Part shown: piece by piece, positions 43,439 to 52,181 of the stretch
Layout of the letters: each line of letters begins with the position of its first letter
Numbering within the stretch: the first letter of the stretch is position 1
NCBI GenBank assembly: GCA_021325145.1
Contig: JAJPHR010000061.1
Coordinates: 62,001 to 126,000, forward strand
Source: Verrucomicrobiota bacterium
GTDB taxonomy: Bacteria > Verrucomicrobiota > Verrucomicrobiia > Limisphaerales > Pedosphaeraceae
Length of the DNA stretch: 64,000 bases
Reading direction: 5' to 3'
The notes under the pieces: model-generated
What the model was told of the DNA's origin: nothing
Database searches by the model: none
What the model saw: the letters and a program-made list of their open reading frames with translations, nothing else
Position numbers and translations under genes: made by a program

Positions 43439-44974
43439 TTACTTCAACTCCGCGCCGTTCCAGCCGCCACCAAGCGATTTGATCAGCGCCACCGTCGCCA
43501 CCAGCTGCTCCCCGCGCAATCGCACCGTGGTCCTTTCCAAATCCAGCGCCGTGTTTTGCGCGGTCGCCACTTCGAGGTACGTGACCAGTCCGGCGCGGTA
43601 GCGATTCATCGCGATCTCCAGCGTCTTCTGTGCCGCCCGCATGGCGGCGATGTCCGCTGCGTGCTCCCGGTCGAGCAGGTGCTCGGCCGCGAGATTGTCT
43701 TCCACCTCGCCGAAGGCCACGAGCACGCTCTGCCGATACTGCGCCAGCGCCTGTTCATAAATCGCTTCGACGCCGCGCAAGTTCGACCGCAATTGCCCGC
43801 CCTCAAAAATCGGCAGCGTGAGCGAAGGGCCAATCGCCCAAAACCGGCTTGGCCAGTTGAATAATGTGCCGGCATCCACGCTCTGGAATCCCGCAAGACC
43901 GTTGAAGGTTACCGTTGGAAAAAAAGCCGCCCTGGCCACGCCGATGCTCGCATTCGCCGCCGCCATTCTCCGCTCGGCGGCCGCGACATCCGGACGGCGT
44001 TCGAGCAATTGCGAAGGCAAACCCGCCGGAATGGACGGTGGATCTGTAACCAGCGGCTGCTCCGGCTCGCGAAAAAGCGACGCCGATTCGCCGGTCAGCA
44101 CCGCCAGGGCATGTTCGATGCGCGCGCGTTGCAGCGCAATGTCCGGCAACTGCGCCCGCGTCGTCTCCAGCACCGTCTCCGCCTGCGCCACATCCAAGTC
44201 GGTCGCTACCCCGCCGGTGCGGCGGTTGCGCGTCAAATCCAGCGACTTCTGAAATACCTCGGTGCTCGACTTCAGCAAGGCGCTTTCCGCATCCAGCGCG
44301 CGCAACGTAAAATAATCGCTCGCCACTTCCGCCTGGATGGCCAGGCGCGTGGTTTCTACATCGGCGGCATCGGCCTGCGCGCTGGCTTTGGCGGCTTCAA
44401 CGCTGCGCCGCACACGGCCCCAAAGGTCCAGTTCATACGAGGCGTCCAGCGGGACGACAAAATTGTTGTAAGTGGCCCCGATGCCGCCGGACACGCCGTT
44501 GACCGGGCGATTGGCCGAGTCCCGCTGCCGGGTCACGGATGGATCGAACGCGACGTGCGGAAAAAATCCCGCGCGCGCCACATTCACCAGTGCCCGCGCC
44601 TGTTCGAATGCGGCGATCGCCGCCCTTAAGTTCTGGTTCGCAACCGCCGCTGCGGCTTCCAACCGGTTCAACTCCTGGTCGCCAAATACTTCCCACCAAT
44701 TGCCCCGCGGAAGATGCGCCTGCGGCTCGGCCATTTTCCAGCCATTCGTCGCCCCGGCGTAAGCGGGAGGTATGCGCGTCGCTTCGGGCTTGTGATAATC
44801 CGGCCCGACCGCGCACCCCACAAACAGCAGCATGCCCGACAGAATGGCGAGCACAGGGACTTGGATTTGCCTTAATGGAAACCGGCGTGATGTCCATGCC
44901 GCCCCTGGACTGCGAAATATGCGGGCCAGGTGCACGGCGGTTCGGTTCGTTCCCGCCCCAGGTTCAGCTTTCAT
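43439..44974 (-). CDS. Outer-membrane efflux lipoprotein (NodT/OprM family)
   Basis: 511 residues. The lipobox LLFVGCAVGPDY gives a lipid-anchored mature protein and has the family-typical C-x-VGPDYxxP start. Two long OEP repeats follow, each with helical hairpins (NLRAAIAAFEQARALVNVAR, LVTYLEVATAQNTALDLERT) and LDASYELDLWGRVRRSVEAA. Together with the adaptor and the RND pump upstream it completes a tripartite exporter. About 50 residues precede the lipobox, so the true start may be internal. The 587-base gap to the adaptor gene is unusually long for one operon. Confidence 0.92.
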   Translation of the reverse strand: MKAEPGAGTNRTAVHLARIFRSPGAAWTSRRFPLRQIQVPVLAILSGMLLFVGCAVGPDYHKPEATRIPPAYAGATNGWKMAEPQAHLPRGNWWEVFGDQELNRLEAAAAVANQNLRAAIAAFEQARALVNVARAGFFPHVAFDPSVTRQRDSANRPVNGVSGGIGATYNNFVVPLDASYELDLWGRVRRSVEAAKASAQADAADVETTRLAIQAEVASDYFTLRALDAESALLKSSTEVFQKSLDLTRNRRTGGVATDLDVAQAETVLETTRAQLPDIALQRARIEHALAVLTGESASLFREPEQPLVTDPPSIPAGLPSQLLERRPDVAAAERRMAAANASIGVARAAFFPTVTFNGLAGFQSVDAGTLFNWPSRFWAIGPSLTLPIFEGGQLRSNLRGVEAIYEQALAQYRQSVLVAFGEVEDNLAAEHLLDREHAADIAAMRAAQKTLEIAMNRYRAGLVTYLEVATAQNTALDLERTTVRLRGEQLVATVALIKSLGGGWNGAELK

Positions 44975-45561
44975 GGTCAGTAGGTCAGTCGCCGCACAGT
45001 TTCAGCTCCGCGCGGGAAATTTTATTTTTTTGAGGTCGAATTAACCCGGACTAGGCCGGACTAACCCGGATTTGGTTTAATTTCGGTTTAATTTTTTAGC
45101 TCAATTTGGTTTAATTTGGCTGAATCAGGCTTGTTTTCCCCGAAAAACCCGCCGGGTTTGCCCAATTTACCCGGCTCATCCGCGCCATTGTCCGCTCGTT
45201 TCAACGCCGGGTTGAGTAAAAAATCCCCCGAACCGCCGGGGAACGGCTGAGGTGGTCTGGCCAATAGCGCTCGCATTTTAATTGGATTTTTTTCAGATAC
45301 TATTACCCAAGCTAAAGAATTGGTCAACAGATATATTCAGCCAAGTTCCGCTCGGATGCATCTTAACACTGTTAACATGCCTTTGGCAGGGATGGCGTGC
45401 AGAGGACTGCCCGCCCTACCACCGTGTTGCCGGTAAGGCGCGCACTCCTGTGCGCGCCGCCGCGGGCCCCAGGCGCATTCATTAATGACGCGGGTATAAT
45501 AGAACCGTTCATGGTCCGTGAGAGGTCCAACGGAACAGGGAACTACCCTCCACCCCCATCC
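44975..45561. other. Long intergenic gap with AT-rich direct repeats
   Basis: No supported gene. Bases about 45050-45125 hold GGTTTAATTT three times and a CCGGACTA direct repeat next to TAACCCGG. Bases about 45396-45464 hold a GTAG-type REP unit. The rest shows nothing I can name; the -10/-35 elements for the outer-membrane gene are not obvious. Confidence 0.45.
45396..45464. repeat. REP unit (GTAG type), partly degenerate
   Basis: GCAGAGGACTGCCCGCC then CTACC matches, in reverse, the GTAG-hairpin unit at 27990. After a short spacer comes a second palindrome, GGCGCGCA-CTCC-TGTGCGCGCC. Its left stem arm is partly lost, so it is a decayed copy. Confidence 0.65.
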
Positions 45562-46794
45562 TCAATTCCCCTCCCCCTTCCCCGCCGCTGCCATCTGTCC
45601 CACGCTCACCATGGTTCCGGAAATCAGTGAATCCGACGGATTGAGGACCACGCGGTCCGCCGCAGAAATACCCGCCAAAATCTCCACCGTCTTGCCAAAA
45701 TCGCGCCCCAAGGTCACCTTTTTCAACTCCACCTTTCCGTCCTCGGCCACCACGCCCACCTGCAACCCCTCGGCGCGAAAGATCAGCGTGTTGGACGGCA
45801 GCACCAGCGCCGGGGCTTGCTTCATTTCCCCAAAACTTACCTGGGCATAACTTCCCGCCAGCAATTCGTCCTTGGAGTTGTCCACCTCCAATTCCGTCAG
45901 CAGTGTCCGTGAAGCGACATCAATCGCCCCCGCCGTCCGGACCACCTTCGCCGTAAACTTGCGCCCTGGCATTTCCGGCACGGTCATTTCCGCGTCCACA
46001 CCCACCCCAATTCCTGCTGTCGCCGATTGCGGCACGCGCACGAAGACCCGCAAGGTCCGCGTCTGCGCCATCCGAAACAATTCCTTGCCGGATGTGATCA
46101 AATCGCCCACATCGATGTCGCGCGCGGTAATGATGCCCGCGAAGGGCGCGGTCACATGTGTAAACGACTGGAGGTCCTCCAGCCGATGCATGTTTGCCTT
46201 GGCGGCATCGACGTTGGCCTCCTTGAGCGCGAGGTCGGCCTGCTTTTCGGCGTTCTCCTGGTCGCTTACGCTCGAGGTTTTCAGCAATTCCGCCCAACGC
46301 ACCGCCGTGGTCCTGGCCAGCGCCAACGCCGCCTCGGCTTGCGCCAGCCCGGCCCGCGCCCCAGTCAGCTCCTGGTCCAATTCCGGAGCATCCACATCCG
46401 CCAGCGGCTGCCCCGCTTCGACCCGGGCGCCGATATCGACGTGCCACTTTTTGAGGTATCCGTTCGCCCGGGAATAAATGGGTGCTTCCACCATCGCCCT
46501 GACTTCCGCCGGCAACGTCAGCGAAGCCGTGGCTTTGCCGGGAACGGCGGAAACAACATTCACCGTTGGTGTCCCCAACTCGATCGTCTCCCGTGCCAGC
46601 ACCTCCCGATGGCGGAAACGGGGCACCAGGCCGACAATGAGGCCGCCAATGAACAGGATGGCAATGGCCAGGAGCCAGCGGCCCAGCTTTGGCTTCGCTG
46701 GATGCGCGGTCTCCACCACCGCTCCCTCGCGCGGCGTAGCGGAAGCACTCCCATTGCCGTTGCCCGAACTGATTTTGTCTGAAAGCGGATTCAT
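45562..46794 (-). CDS. RND efflux periplasmic adaptor (membrane fusion protein)
   Basis: 410 residues from the ATG at 46794; the longer frame only reads through a REP repeat. One N-terminal transmembrane anchor (LLAIAILFIGGLIVGLV) is followed by the lipoyl/barrel-sandwich motif (IYSRANGYLKKWHVDIGARV, FAGIITARDIDVGDLI) and a coiled-coil hairpin between them (about residues 130-210). The beta-barrel and membrane-proximal domains follow (EMTVPEMPGRKFTAKVV, LPSNTLIFRAEGLQVGVV). It links the inner-membrane pump at 46940 to the OprM-like channel. Pump, adaptor and channel are transcribed in that order. Confidence 0.93.
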   Translation of the reverse strand: MNPLSDKISSGNGNGSASATPREGAVVETAHPAKPKLGRWLLAIAILFIGGLIVGLVPRFRHREVLARETIELGTPTVNVVSAVPGKATASLTLPAEVRAMVEAPIYSRANGYLKKWHVDIGARVEAGQPLADVDAPELDQELTGARAGLAQAEAALALARTTAVRWAELLKTSSVSDQENAEKQADLALKEANVDAAKANMHRLEDLQSFTHVTAPFAGIITARDIDVGDLITSGKELFRMAQTRTLRVFVRVPQSATAGIGVGVDAEMTVPEMPGRKFTAKVVRTAGAIDVASRTLLTELEVDNSKDELLAGSYAQVSFGEMKQAPALVLPSNTLIFRAEGLQVGVVAEDGKVELKKVTLGRDFGKTVEILAGISAADRVVLNPSDSLISGTMVSVGQMAAAGKGEGN

Positions 46795-46836
46795 GAAAAA
46801 CGGATCGAATAAGGCGACACAAATTGCTTTCGTAAC

Positions 46837-46902
46837 GGCGCGCAGAGGACTGCCCGCCCTGCCACCTTGCCGGTCGGGCGCGCACAGGAGTGCGCGCCGC
46901 CT
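46837..46902. repeat. REP unit (GTAG type), partly degenerate
   Basis: GCAGAGGACTGCCCGCC followed by a GGCGCGCA-CAGGAG-TGCGCGCC palindrome, between the pump stop and the adaptor start. It is the same two-part unit as at 45396 and may interrupt or attenuate the pump-adaptor transcript. Confidence 0.65.
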
Positions 46903-46939
46903 ATGTGCCCATATGCATTCATTTGTAACGCTGTGTCCA

Positions 46940-49900
46940 TCATGCCGAAACTGAGCCCAATGCCAACTCCGGTTCCTTCGGCTCAACCTTCACCGCCGCC
47001 TTCGTGCGTCGATGCATAAAGCTGAACACGACCGGAACGAAAAATAAAGTTGCCAGCGTTGCCAATACCAGGCCCCCTATGACCGCGCGGCCCAGCGGAG
47101 CATTCTGTTCCCCGCCTTCACCCAGGCCAAGGCTCAGCGGAAGCATGCCGATAATCATCGCCAGCGCGGTCATCACCACTGGCCGCAGCCTCCCCGCTCC
47201 AGCGGTCAGGGCCGCTTTCACGGGATCCATCCCCTGCTGCAAATTGTTCCGCGCGAAGGTCACCACCAGCACCGCGTTCGCCGTCGCCACTCCCATGCTC
47301 ATGATCGCCCCCATCAAGGCCGGAACGCTCAAGGTCGTGAACGTAAGAAACAGCGCCCAAATCACCCCCGCGAGCGCGCCCGGCAACGCCGTGATGATGA
47401 TGAATGGATCAAGCCAGCTTTGAAAGTTGACCACCAGCAAGAGGTAAACCAGCACGATGGCCCCAACCAGGCCAATCCCCAGGCCAATGAAGCTGGAACG
47501 CATCGTCTCGGCCTGCCCGCGAAGGATCAGTTGACTGCCAAGCGGCAGATTCTTTCGCGCCGCTTGCATCGGCCCTTGCAAATCCCGCAGCACTCCGCCC
47601 AAATCCCGGCCACTGACTCCGCCGAACACGTCAATCACCGGCGCCACGTTGAAGTGTGAAACGATCGGGACGCCGTTGGTGCGTTCCATCGTCGCCACGT
47701 TGGCGAACACTTGCGCGCCGCCGCCGGCCGACAGGCCCGCGCTGACCGGCAGCGAATTGATCGCGGACACGGAATCCAGCACGCGTTCCGGCGCGCGCGC
47801 GTTGATCAAATATTGCACTCCGATGGCGGGATTCAGCCAATATGCTGGCTGCACCTGCCCACTCCCGCTCAAGCTCAACAGCACCGCGTTGGCCACGTCT
47901 TTCTCCGAAAGTCCCACCGCGGCCGCCCGCGTCCGATCCACCGCGAACCTCAGCTTCGGCAAGTCCGCCGGCTGTTGCACCCGCACGTCCACCGCGCCCG
48001 GAATTTTGCGCATGTCCGACGCAAGCTGAGCGGCCACTTGCCGGTTCCTGGCCTGGTCGCGCCCGGTGATTTGGATGTTCAAGGGCGCTGGAATTCCGAA
48101 GTTCAACGTCTGGCTCACAATGTCCGCCGGCAAAAAATAAAACATGTTCCCCGGAAACTCGCGCCCAAGGCATTCGCGCAGCCTGTGGATGTAATCGGCG
48201 GTCGGATGGTGCCCTTCGTTCAGCGAAACCAGGATGTCTGCGTCCCCTGCCCCGATTAATCCATTGTCGCTGTAGCTTAACGCGATACCGGAGTTCGGAA
48301 TCCCAATGTTGTCCAGGATGCCCCCCAATTCCTGCCGGGGGATTTGGCGGCGGATCGCGCCTTCAATCTCATCCACCAATTTGGCGGTCTCCTCCACGCG
48401 CGTCCCGGTGCGGGCGCGCACGTGCAGCCGGAAATGCCCGGCATCCACGCTCGGAAAAAAGTCCTGGCCCAACAGCGGCACCAGCAGCCACGTCCCCATG
48501 CAAAGCGCAAGGAACATCAAGAGAAAGCCGGTCCGATGCTCCAAAACCGCCCCCAGCAAATTCTGGTAACCCGCCCGGAACCTTGCGAACCCCCGCTCGA
48601 AAGTCTGCTGAATCGCAATCAATGGCCGCACCCAGAGCGCGGTGTCCGCCCGCGCCTCGCCATGATGATAATAATCGTAGTTGCGGTAAAACCACATCAC
48701 CAGCGTCGGAATGAGCGTCCGCGACAACAGGTAACTGGCCAGCATGGCGAAGACCACCGCTTCCGCCAATGGCACGAACAGATACCGCCCCACGCCCGTC
48801 AGAAAGAACATCGGCACGAACACGATGCAAATGCACAGCGTTGAGACAAAAGCCGGCAGCGCGATTTCCTGCGCTCCGTCCAGGATCGCTTGTTCCAGCG
48901 GCTTGCCCAACGCCATCTGCCGGTGGACGTTCTCGATTTCCACCGTGGCGTCATCCACCAAAATCCCCACTGCCAGCGCCAGCCCGCCCAGTGTCATCAA
49001 GTTGATCGTTTCGCCCAGGGCGCTCAACACAATCAGCGAGCTGATCACGGACAAAGGAATCGAGATCGCGATGATGAACGTGCTCCGCCAGGATCCGATG
49101 AACAATAGAATCATCAACGCCGTCAACGACGCGGCAACCACGCCTTCCTTGACCACGCCGCTGATCGCCGCGCGCACGAACAATGATTGATCCGCAAATT
49201 CGCGCACATCCAGTTCCGGCGGCAGGCCCTTGAGCACCAGCGGCAAGGCCCGTTTAATCCGGTCCACCACTTCCAGCGTGGACGCTGACCCGCTCTTGAG
49301 CACGATCAGGAGCGCGCCGCGCATGCCGTCCTTTCGCACCACGTTCTGCTGCGGCGCATATCCGTCGCGCACCTGCGCCACGTCCCGCACATAAATGGTG
49401 GCCCCGTTCACGGTTTTGATCGGCAAATCGTTCAACTCCTCGAGCATTTTCGGGCTGCTATTCAACTCGATGTCGAATTCCGTCGAACCGATCTTTGCCG
49501 TGCCGCTGGGCAGGATCAGGTTCTGCGAAGCGATCGCGTCCACCACGGCTTGCGCGGTAAGATTCTTCGATTTCAACGCCGGCAAATCGAGATCCACCGA
49601 AATCAGCCGCGTCTTGCCGCCGTAAGGCCAGGGCAACGCCGCGCCCCGCACCGTCGAAAGCCCCAGCCGAATTTGGTTCAGGGTCATGTCGTACAGCTCC
49701 TGCTCCGAGAGTTTCTGGCTGGTAACGCTGTATTGCAGGATCGGAACCGTGGACGCGTTATACCGAATGATCAAAGGGGGCGTTTGGCCCGGAGGCATCT
49801 GCCGCAAGATCGTTTGCGCCACCGCCGTGATTTGCGCGACGCCCGCGTCCACCGAAGAGCCCGGTTGGAGAAACACCTTGATGATGCCCACGCCGTTGTA

Positions 49901-50155
49901 GGCATTGGACTCGATGTGCTCGATGTCGTTGACGGTCGCGCTCAGCGAACGTTCGTGATTATAGACGAGGCGCTGCTCGATTTCCTGCGCATCCAGCCCG
50001 GCGTATTGCCAGATGATGCTGATGACGGGGATGTTGATCGACGGGAAGATGTCCGTGGGAGTGCGCAACACCACAAGTGGCGTCAGCAACACCAGCACTA
50101 TCGCCGCCACGACGAACGTATAAGGTCGCCGCAAGGCCAGTCGAACAATCCACAT
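46940..50155 (-). CDS. RND-family multidrug efflux transporter (AcrB/HAE-like)
   Basis: 1071 residues, the usual length. It begins with a transmembrane segment (MWIVRLALRRPYTFVVAAIV), then FPSINIPVISIIWQY of the first porter region, and has the proton-relay pair in LAVGILVDDATVEIENV (about residue 405). The second half repeats the plan (IMSMGVATANAVLVVTFARN). Two large periplasmic loops and twelve hydrophobic segments can be traced. It exports drugs or other small molecules with the proton gradient. The divergent LysR gene, 303 bases away, is the probable regulator. Confidence 0.95.
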   Translation of the reverse strand: MWIVRLALRRPYTFVVAAIVLVLLTPLVVLRTPTDIFPSINIPVISIIWQYAGLDAQEIEQRLVYNHERSLSATVNDIEHIESNAYNGVGIIKVFLQPGSSVDAGVAQITAVAQTILRQMPPGQTPPLIIRYNASTVPILQYSVTSQKLSEQELYDMTLNQIRLGLSTVRGAALPWPYGGKTRLISVDLDLPALKSKNLTAQAVVDAIASQNLILPSGTAKIGSTEFDIELNSSPKMLEELNDLPIKTVNGATIYVRDVAQVRDGYAPQQNVVRKDGMRGALLIVLKSGSASTLEVVDRIKRALPLVLKGLPPELDVREFADQSLFVRAAISGVVKEGVVAASLTALMILLFIGSWRSTFIIAISIPLSVISSLIVLSALGETINLMTLGGLALAVGILVDDATVEIENVHRQMALGKPLEQAILDGAQEIALPAFVSTLCICIVFVPMFFLTGVGRYLFVPLAEAVVFAMLASYLLSRTLIPTLVMWFYRNYDYYHHGEARADTALWVRPLIAIQQTFERGFARFRAGYQNLLGAVLEHRTGFLLMFLALCMGTWLLVPLLGQDFFPSVDAGHFRLHVRARTGTRVEETAKLVDEIEGAIRRQIPRQELGGILDNIGIPNSGIALSYSDNGLIGAGDADILVSLNEGHHPTADYIHRLRECLGREFPGNMFYFLPADIVSQTLNFGIPAPLNIQITGRDQARNRQVAAQLASDMRKIPGAVDVRVQQPADLPKLRFAVDRTRAAAVGLSEKDVANAVLLSLSGSGQVQPAYWLNPAIGVQYLINARAPERVLDSVSAINSLPVSAGLSAGGGAQVFANVATMERTNGVPIVSHFNVAPVIDVFGGVSGRDLGGVLRDLQGPMQAARKNLPLGSQLILRGQAETMRSSFIGLGIGLVGAIVLVYLLLVVNFQSWLDPFIIITALPGALAGVIWALFLTFTTLSVPALMGAIMSMGVATANAVLVVTFARNNLQQGMDPVKAALTAGAGRLRPVVMTALAMIIGMLPLSLGLGEGGEQNAPLGRAVIGGLVLATLATLFFVPVVFSFMHRRTKAAVKVEPKEPELALGSVSA

Positions 50156-50212
50156 AACATCTAACGGACGATCACCAGGAAGCGCCAGCGCTCCGGCGTA
50201 TTACATCGGTGG

Positions 50213-50286
50213 CTGGGCGGGCAGTCCCCTGCCCGCCGCTCGTCCAGTCACCGAACACGGCGCGCACGGAATGACGCGCCCTACCG
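50213..50286. repeat. GTAG-like REP pair
   Basis: The left part is GGCGGGCAG-TCCC-CTGCCCGCC. The right part, on the minus strand, is GTAG then GGCGCGTCA-TTCCG-TGCGCGCC. The same two-hairpin layout as the copy at 27990, so it is a BIME-like unit. Confidence 0.7.
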
Positions 50287-50434
50287 CTCGCGCCAAGGAC
50301 ATACGAGCAAATATCCAACCGCCTGACGCCGGGACACTCCAGCCCGGACCGCCAATTCGGCGGGACTCCCAACCGTGCCGTGCATCCCTTTTCCCTCTTT
50401 TCGGTGATATTCGCCAATACATGTTTACTCACAG

Positions 50435-50457
50435 ATTGATACGCTGTAAATATCAAT
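50435..50457. promoter_or_regulatory. Candidate LysR operator
   Basis: A perfect inverted repeat ATTGATA (50435-50441) and TATCAAT (50451-50457) with a 9-base spacer fits the T-N11-A pattern of LysR-type sites. It ends one base before the lysR ATG, which suggests autoregulation as well as control of the divergent pump. Confidence 0.6.
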
Positions 50458-50458
50458 C

Positions 50459-51334
50459 ATGGAACTGCGACATTTGCGCTATTTCATCGCCGTGGCGGAG
50501 GAATTGAACTTCCGGCGCGCTGCCGAGCGCCTGCATCTTGCCCAGCCCCCGCTCAGCGTTCAAATCAAAACCCTCGAGGACGAACTCGGCCTGCAACTGC
50601 TCGAACGTTCCACCCGCTCCGTCAAGCTCACCCCGGCCGGCCGCGTTTTTCTGGACGAAGCGCGCGAAGTCCTCATGGCTGTCGAACGCGCCGAGCAACG
50701 CGTCCGCAATGTCCAGCACGGCCTCGTCGGCACCTTGCGCATCGGCGTCCTCGCGCCAACCGCCACCAGCCGGCTCGCCCGCACATTGCGCAGCTATCGC
50801 CAAAAATTCCCCGGTGTCCAATTCTCCCTGTACGAACTCACTTCCGTCGAGCAACTCCAGCGCCTGCGCCTGGATTCCCTGGATGTCGGTTTGCTCCGTC
50901 CTCCAATCAGCTTCTCCGAATTGGACTCCTGCTACTTCGAGGAATCGACCATGGTGCTCGCCGCGCCCGCCGGCCATCGCCTCGCCCGATTGCGGCGTCT
51001 CGCCTGGAAGGACTTCCACAACGAACCCCTCGTCATGATCCATCCCACCTTGCAGCACGGGTATTACGATCCTTTCTTGAACCTCTGCGCCCAGGCCGGC
51101 TCAACACCGCTCGTCGGCCAATACGCCAACGACGTTCATTCCAAAATGTGGCTCATCTCCGCCGGTTTCGGCGTCTCGCCGACCACCAAAACCATCGCCG
51201 AAGTCAAACGCCCCGGCCTCGTCTTCCGCGAACTCCCGCCCGGCCTCCCGCTCGTGCAGACGCTCGTCGTTTGGAAACGCGCCAACCATTCGCCAATCGT
51301 GGAGAACTTCCTCGGGTGTCTGGCAGCAGGCTGA
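50459..51334 (+). CDS. LysR-family transcriptional regulator
   Basis: 291 residues. The N-terminal winged helix-turn-helix reads LRYFIAVAEELNFRRAAERL, LAQPPLSVQIKTLEDELG and LFERSTR-type LLERSTRSVKLTPAG. The substrate-binding domain starts LRIGVLAPTATSRLA and follows the usual two-lobe layout. Divergent from the RND pump, with an inverted repeat immediately upstream, it probably controls the exporter in response to an aromatic or other small effector. The effector cannot be read from the sequence. Confidence 0.95.
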   Translation: MELRHLRYFIAVAEELNFRRAAERLHLAQPPLSVQIKTLEDELGLQLLERSTRSVKLTPAGRVFLDEAREVLMAVERAEQRVRNVQHGLVGTLRIGVLAPTATSRLARTLRSYRQKFPGVQFSLYELTSVEQLQRLRLDSLDVGLLRPPISFSELDSCYFEESTMVLAAPAGHRLARLRRLAWKDFHNEPLVMIHPTLQHGYYDPFLNLCAQAGSTPLVGQYANDVHSKMWLISAGFGVSPTTKTIAEVKRPGLVFRELPPGLPLVQTLVVWKRANHSPIVENFLGCLAAG

Positions 51335-51375
51335 ATGACAACTTGCGAGGACCAAATGGCGTTGGCCCCTCCCTT

Positions 51376-51484
51376 GGAGTGCGCCCGTCCCGGGCGCAGC
51401 AGCGCCCCAAACGACCGGCCGCATTCGCATTTTCCAAGCCCCTCGAACATGCGTATCTCGCTGCGCCCGGGACGGGCGCACTCC
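51376..51484. repeat. Left REP pair of the RAYT element
   Basis: Two head-on GGAG-type REP units, perfect inverses of each other over 25 bases, separated by 59 bases. The inner copy ends one base before the RAYT stop codon. Confidence 0.9.
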
Positions 51485-51485
51485 G

Positions 51486-52181
51486 TCACCTCGTCGGCAC
51501 GCACAACCGTTCATAAGCGTCCCGAAATCGGACGCTGCTCCACGGCCATTCCTTCGACGAGCCCGCCAGCTTCGCCTTCGTAGGATTCCTCTCGACGTAG
51601 CGCCGCGTTCGCGCCTCATGTTCTCCTCCGCGCATATAGGTATCCCAATATCCATCCTGCCAGAATTGTCCTTTGCGCCCCAAAATCTCATTTGCCTTCT
51701 TGGCGGTGTAGCCCTTCCACGCAGCCAGCAATTGCCACATTGGCACGTCCTGTACCAGGAAGAGCACATGCACATGATTCGGCATTATCACCCAGGCTCG
51801 CAACTCGTATTGCACTTCGTGCCGAAACAGCAGCGAATTCTCTACTATCGCCGCAATATCAGCACGCTGCAGATGACACTCGCCTCGCCCTTTGTCCAAG
51901 TACGCCTCCAATTCGATGCGCCGCTTTCGGTCATCTTCGATTTTCAACAACCCCTCCCATTCGGAACGCAACTCCGCAGGAAAGGCGTCCGCCAACCGGA
52001 ACGTGACAAACTGGATGAGACCCGGCTCATCTCGATGTGGCAGATAACCATTCTCATGCCACCCGAGAAACCCGCGGTCAATCTCCTCCTTCGCCAGTGG
52101 ACGCGACCACGCTCGCTTACCCTCTACAAGGTTGCGCACGCCCGGATTGTAGGGCGGGCTGGGCAATCGCTTGCGCTTCAT
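51486..52181 (-). CDS. REP-associated tyrosine transposase (RAYT, Y1_Tnp family)
   Basis: 231 residues from the ATG at 52181 (MKRKRLPSPP); the frame is open to 52529 but that extension only reads through the right REP pair. Landmarks are FVTFRLADAFP near residue 58, the HUH-type metal motif MPNHVHVLF with His136 and His138, and the catalytic-Tyr helix FWQDGYWDTYMRGGEHEARTRRYVERNP in two parts (Tyr at 178 or 182). RAYTs are single-copy domesticated Y1 transposases that bind and cut REP hairpins. Both the catalytic His pair and the Tyr are present, so the protein may be active. Confidence 0.93.
   Translation of the reverse strand: MKRKRLPSPPYNPGVRNLVEGKRAWSRPLAKEEIDRGFLGWHENGYLPHRDEPGLIQFVTFRLADAFPAELRSEWEGLLKIEDDRKRRIELEAYLDKGRGECHLQRADIAAIVENSLLFRHEVQYELRAWVIMPNHVHVLFLVQDVPMWQLLAAWKGYTAKKANEILGRKGQFWQDGYWDTYMRGGEHEARTRRYVERNPTKAKLAGSSKEWPWSSVRFRDAYERLCVPTR

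Larger units (their letters stand above)
50156..50458. promoter_or_regulatory. Divergent promoter region of the efflux operon and lysR
   Basis: A 303-base gap that contains the REP unit at 50213 and the inverted repeat at 50435. No gene is visible. Both promoters must lie between the REP and the two start codons. Confidence 0.5.
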
